Source: Luscinia megarhynchos (Eukaryota > Chordata > Aves > Passeriformes > Turdidae). From it: DNA of 64,000 nucleotides. The stretch covers positions 76,573,405 to 76,637,404 of the forward strand of contig JAPFBE010000002.1 in NCBI GenBank assembly GCA_034336665.1. Reading direction: 5' to 3'. The notes below the pieces were generated by a model. The model did not search any database. It was not told the DNA's origin and saw only the letters and a list, made by a program, of their open reading frames with translations. The translations under genes were made by a program, and so were the position numbers. Of the stretch, positions 63,590 to 64,000 are shown one piece after another. The stretch's first letter is position 1. Every line of letters starts with the position of its first letter.

Positions 63590-63960
63590 ATATTTAAGAA
63601 TGATGTGGGACAAAATTTTGAAGTCCAAGACAGATCAACAGGAATGGTTAGGTGTCAAGGGCTGAAAGAATTTGGGTTGTTCAGCCTAAAGAAAAGGAAT
63701 CTGAAAGGAGAGCAAGGCAATTACTGGTATACAAACCACTAAAAATACTTTGAAGCAGGAGATATTCTTCATATCTGCAGCAAATAGAAGAATCTCAAAA
63801 GACAATGAGGGAAGCTGTGGTTGAAAACTTTTGCAATGTAAAAGTAGAAAAGCAACAGGTTAGGTTACTGGAAATGTGACATTTTCACCACTGGAAGTCT
63901 GATGTGAGTGTTTATCCAGAGATTAAACAAGTGCAATTAACACTGTCTAGGATCTGGGAG
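63590..63960 (+). mobile_element. Decayed CR1-like LINE sequence
   Basis: GAAAGAATTTGGGTTGTTCA (63665-63684), then GCCTAAAGAAAAGGAATCTG and AAAGGAGAGCAAGGCAATTA, matches a CR1 block in sense orientation, where 'GGGTTGTTCAGCCTGGAGAA' and 'AGGAGGCTGAGGGGAGACC' are typical. Upstream, ATATTTAAGAATGATGTGGG fits loosely. Downstream similarity is weak. If the match is right, this copy includes sequence further from the 3' end than most others in the window, and its 3' end may lie beyond position 64000. Confidence 0.65.
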
Positions 63961-64000
63961 AAAGACTGCAACCTTCTAAAATCTATTCAGACCAAAGATT

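Noticed and set aside
1..64000. CRISPR array, bacterial operon, phage or other prokaryotic system
   Set aside because: Composition, lack of long frames, CR1 and LTR repeats and microsatellites are those of a bird genome. The tandem arrays have 4-6 base units without spacers.

Overview
The window looks like bird nuclear DNA: 64 kb of AT-rich intergenic or intronic sequence in which I can support no protein-coding gene. The bird assignment rests on repeats. There are at least six fragments of the CR1 LINE family, including the typical 3' end with 8-bp terminal units such as ATTCTATG. There are also two pieces of an LTR-type repeat that I recall as abundant in bird genomes. The 3'-end-only CR1 copies, low repeat density and long repeat-free stretches fit Aves. 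A neoavian, perhaps passerine, species is only a guess.

Layout. From 1 to about 40 kb the sequence is nearly free of recent mobile elements. It holds a CR1 fragment at 4.7-5.0 kb, a short CR1 3' end at 9.4 kb, a hexanucleotide array beside a small hairpin at 9.9-10.0 kb, an old MIR-like tRNA-SINE at 21.3-21.5 kb, weaker old repeat relics at 22.2 and 24.7 kb, and an AT-rich microsatellite at 27.9 kb. From 40 to 58 kb repeats are concentrated. This part has the two halves of an avian LTR family facing opposite ways (40.4-40.85 and 42.8-43.2 kb), a long (TCTCC)n array at 45.5 kb, a CR1 with an internal deletion at 46.7-47.2 kb, a back-to-back CR1 pair at 48.2-48.5 kb, a very long (TTTTC)n array at 50 kb, a (CCAT)n array at 52.1 kb, a GC-richer island of unknown identity at 53.8-54.4 kb and another CR1 at 57.4-57.7 kb. 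From 58 to 64 kb the sequence is again plain, ending in a decayed CR1-like stretch.

Genes. Every open reading frame is short (197 codons at most). They overlap one another on both strands, sit in repeats or low-complexity DNA, or lack any recognisable domain. I therefore list no CDS. The window may lie in a gene desert or inside a very large intron; the sequence alone does not decide. I found no tRNA, rRNA, CRISPR array or bacterial-type system, and no convincing previously undescribed system. The observations most worth checking are the split, inverted LTR pair, the MIR-like SINE whose core has become a perfect palindrome, the long pyrimidine arrays, and the GC-richer island at 54 kb.

Repeat family assignments are made from memory of consensus sequences, not from a database search.
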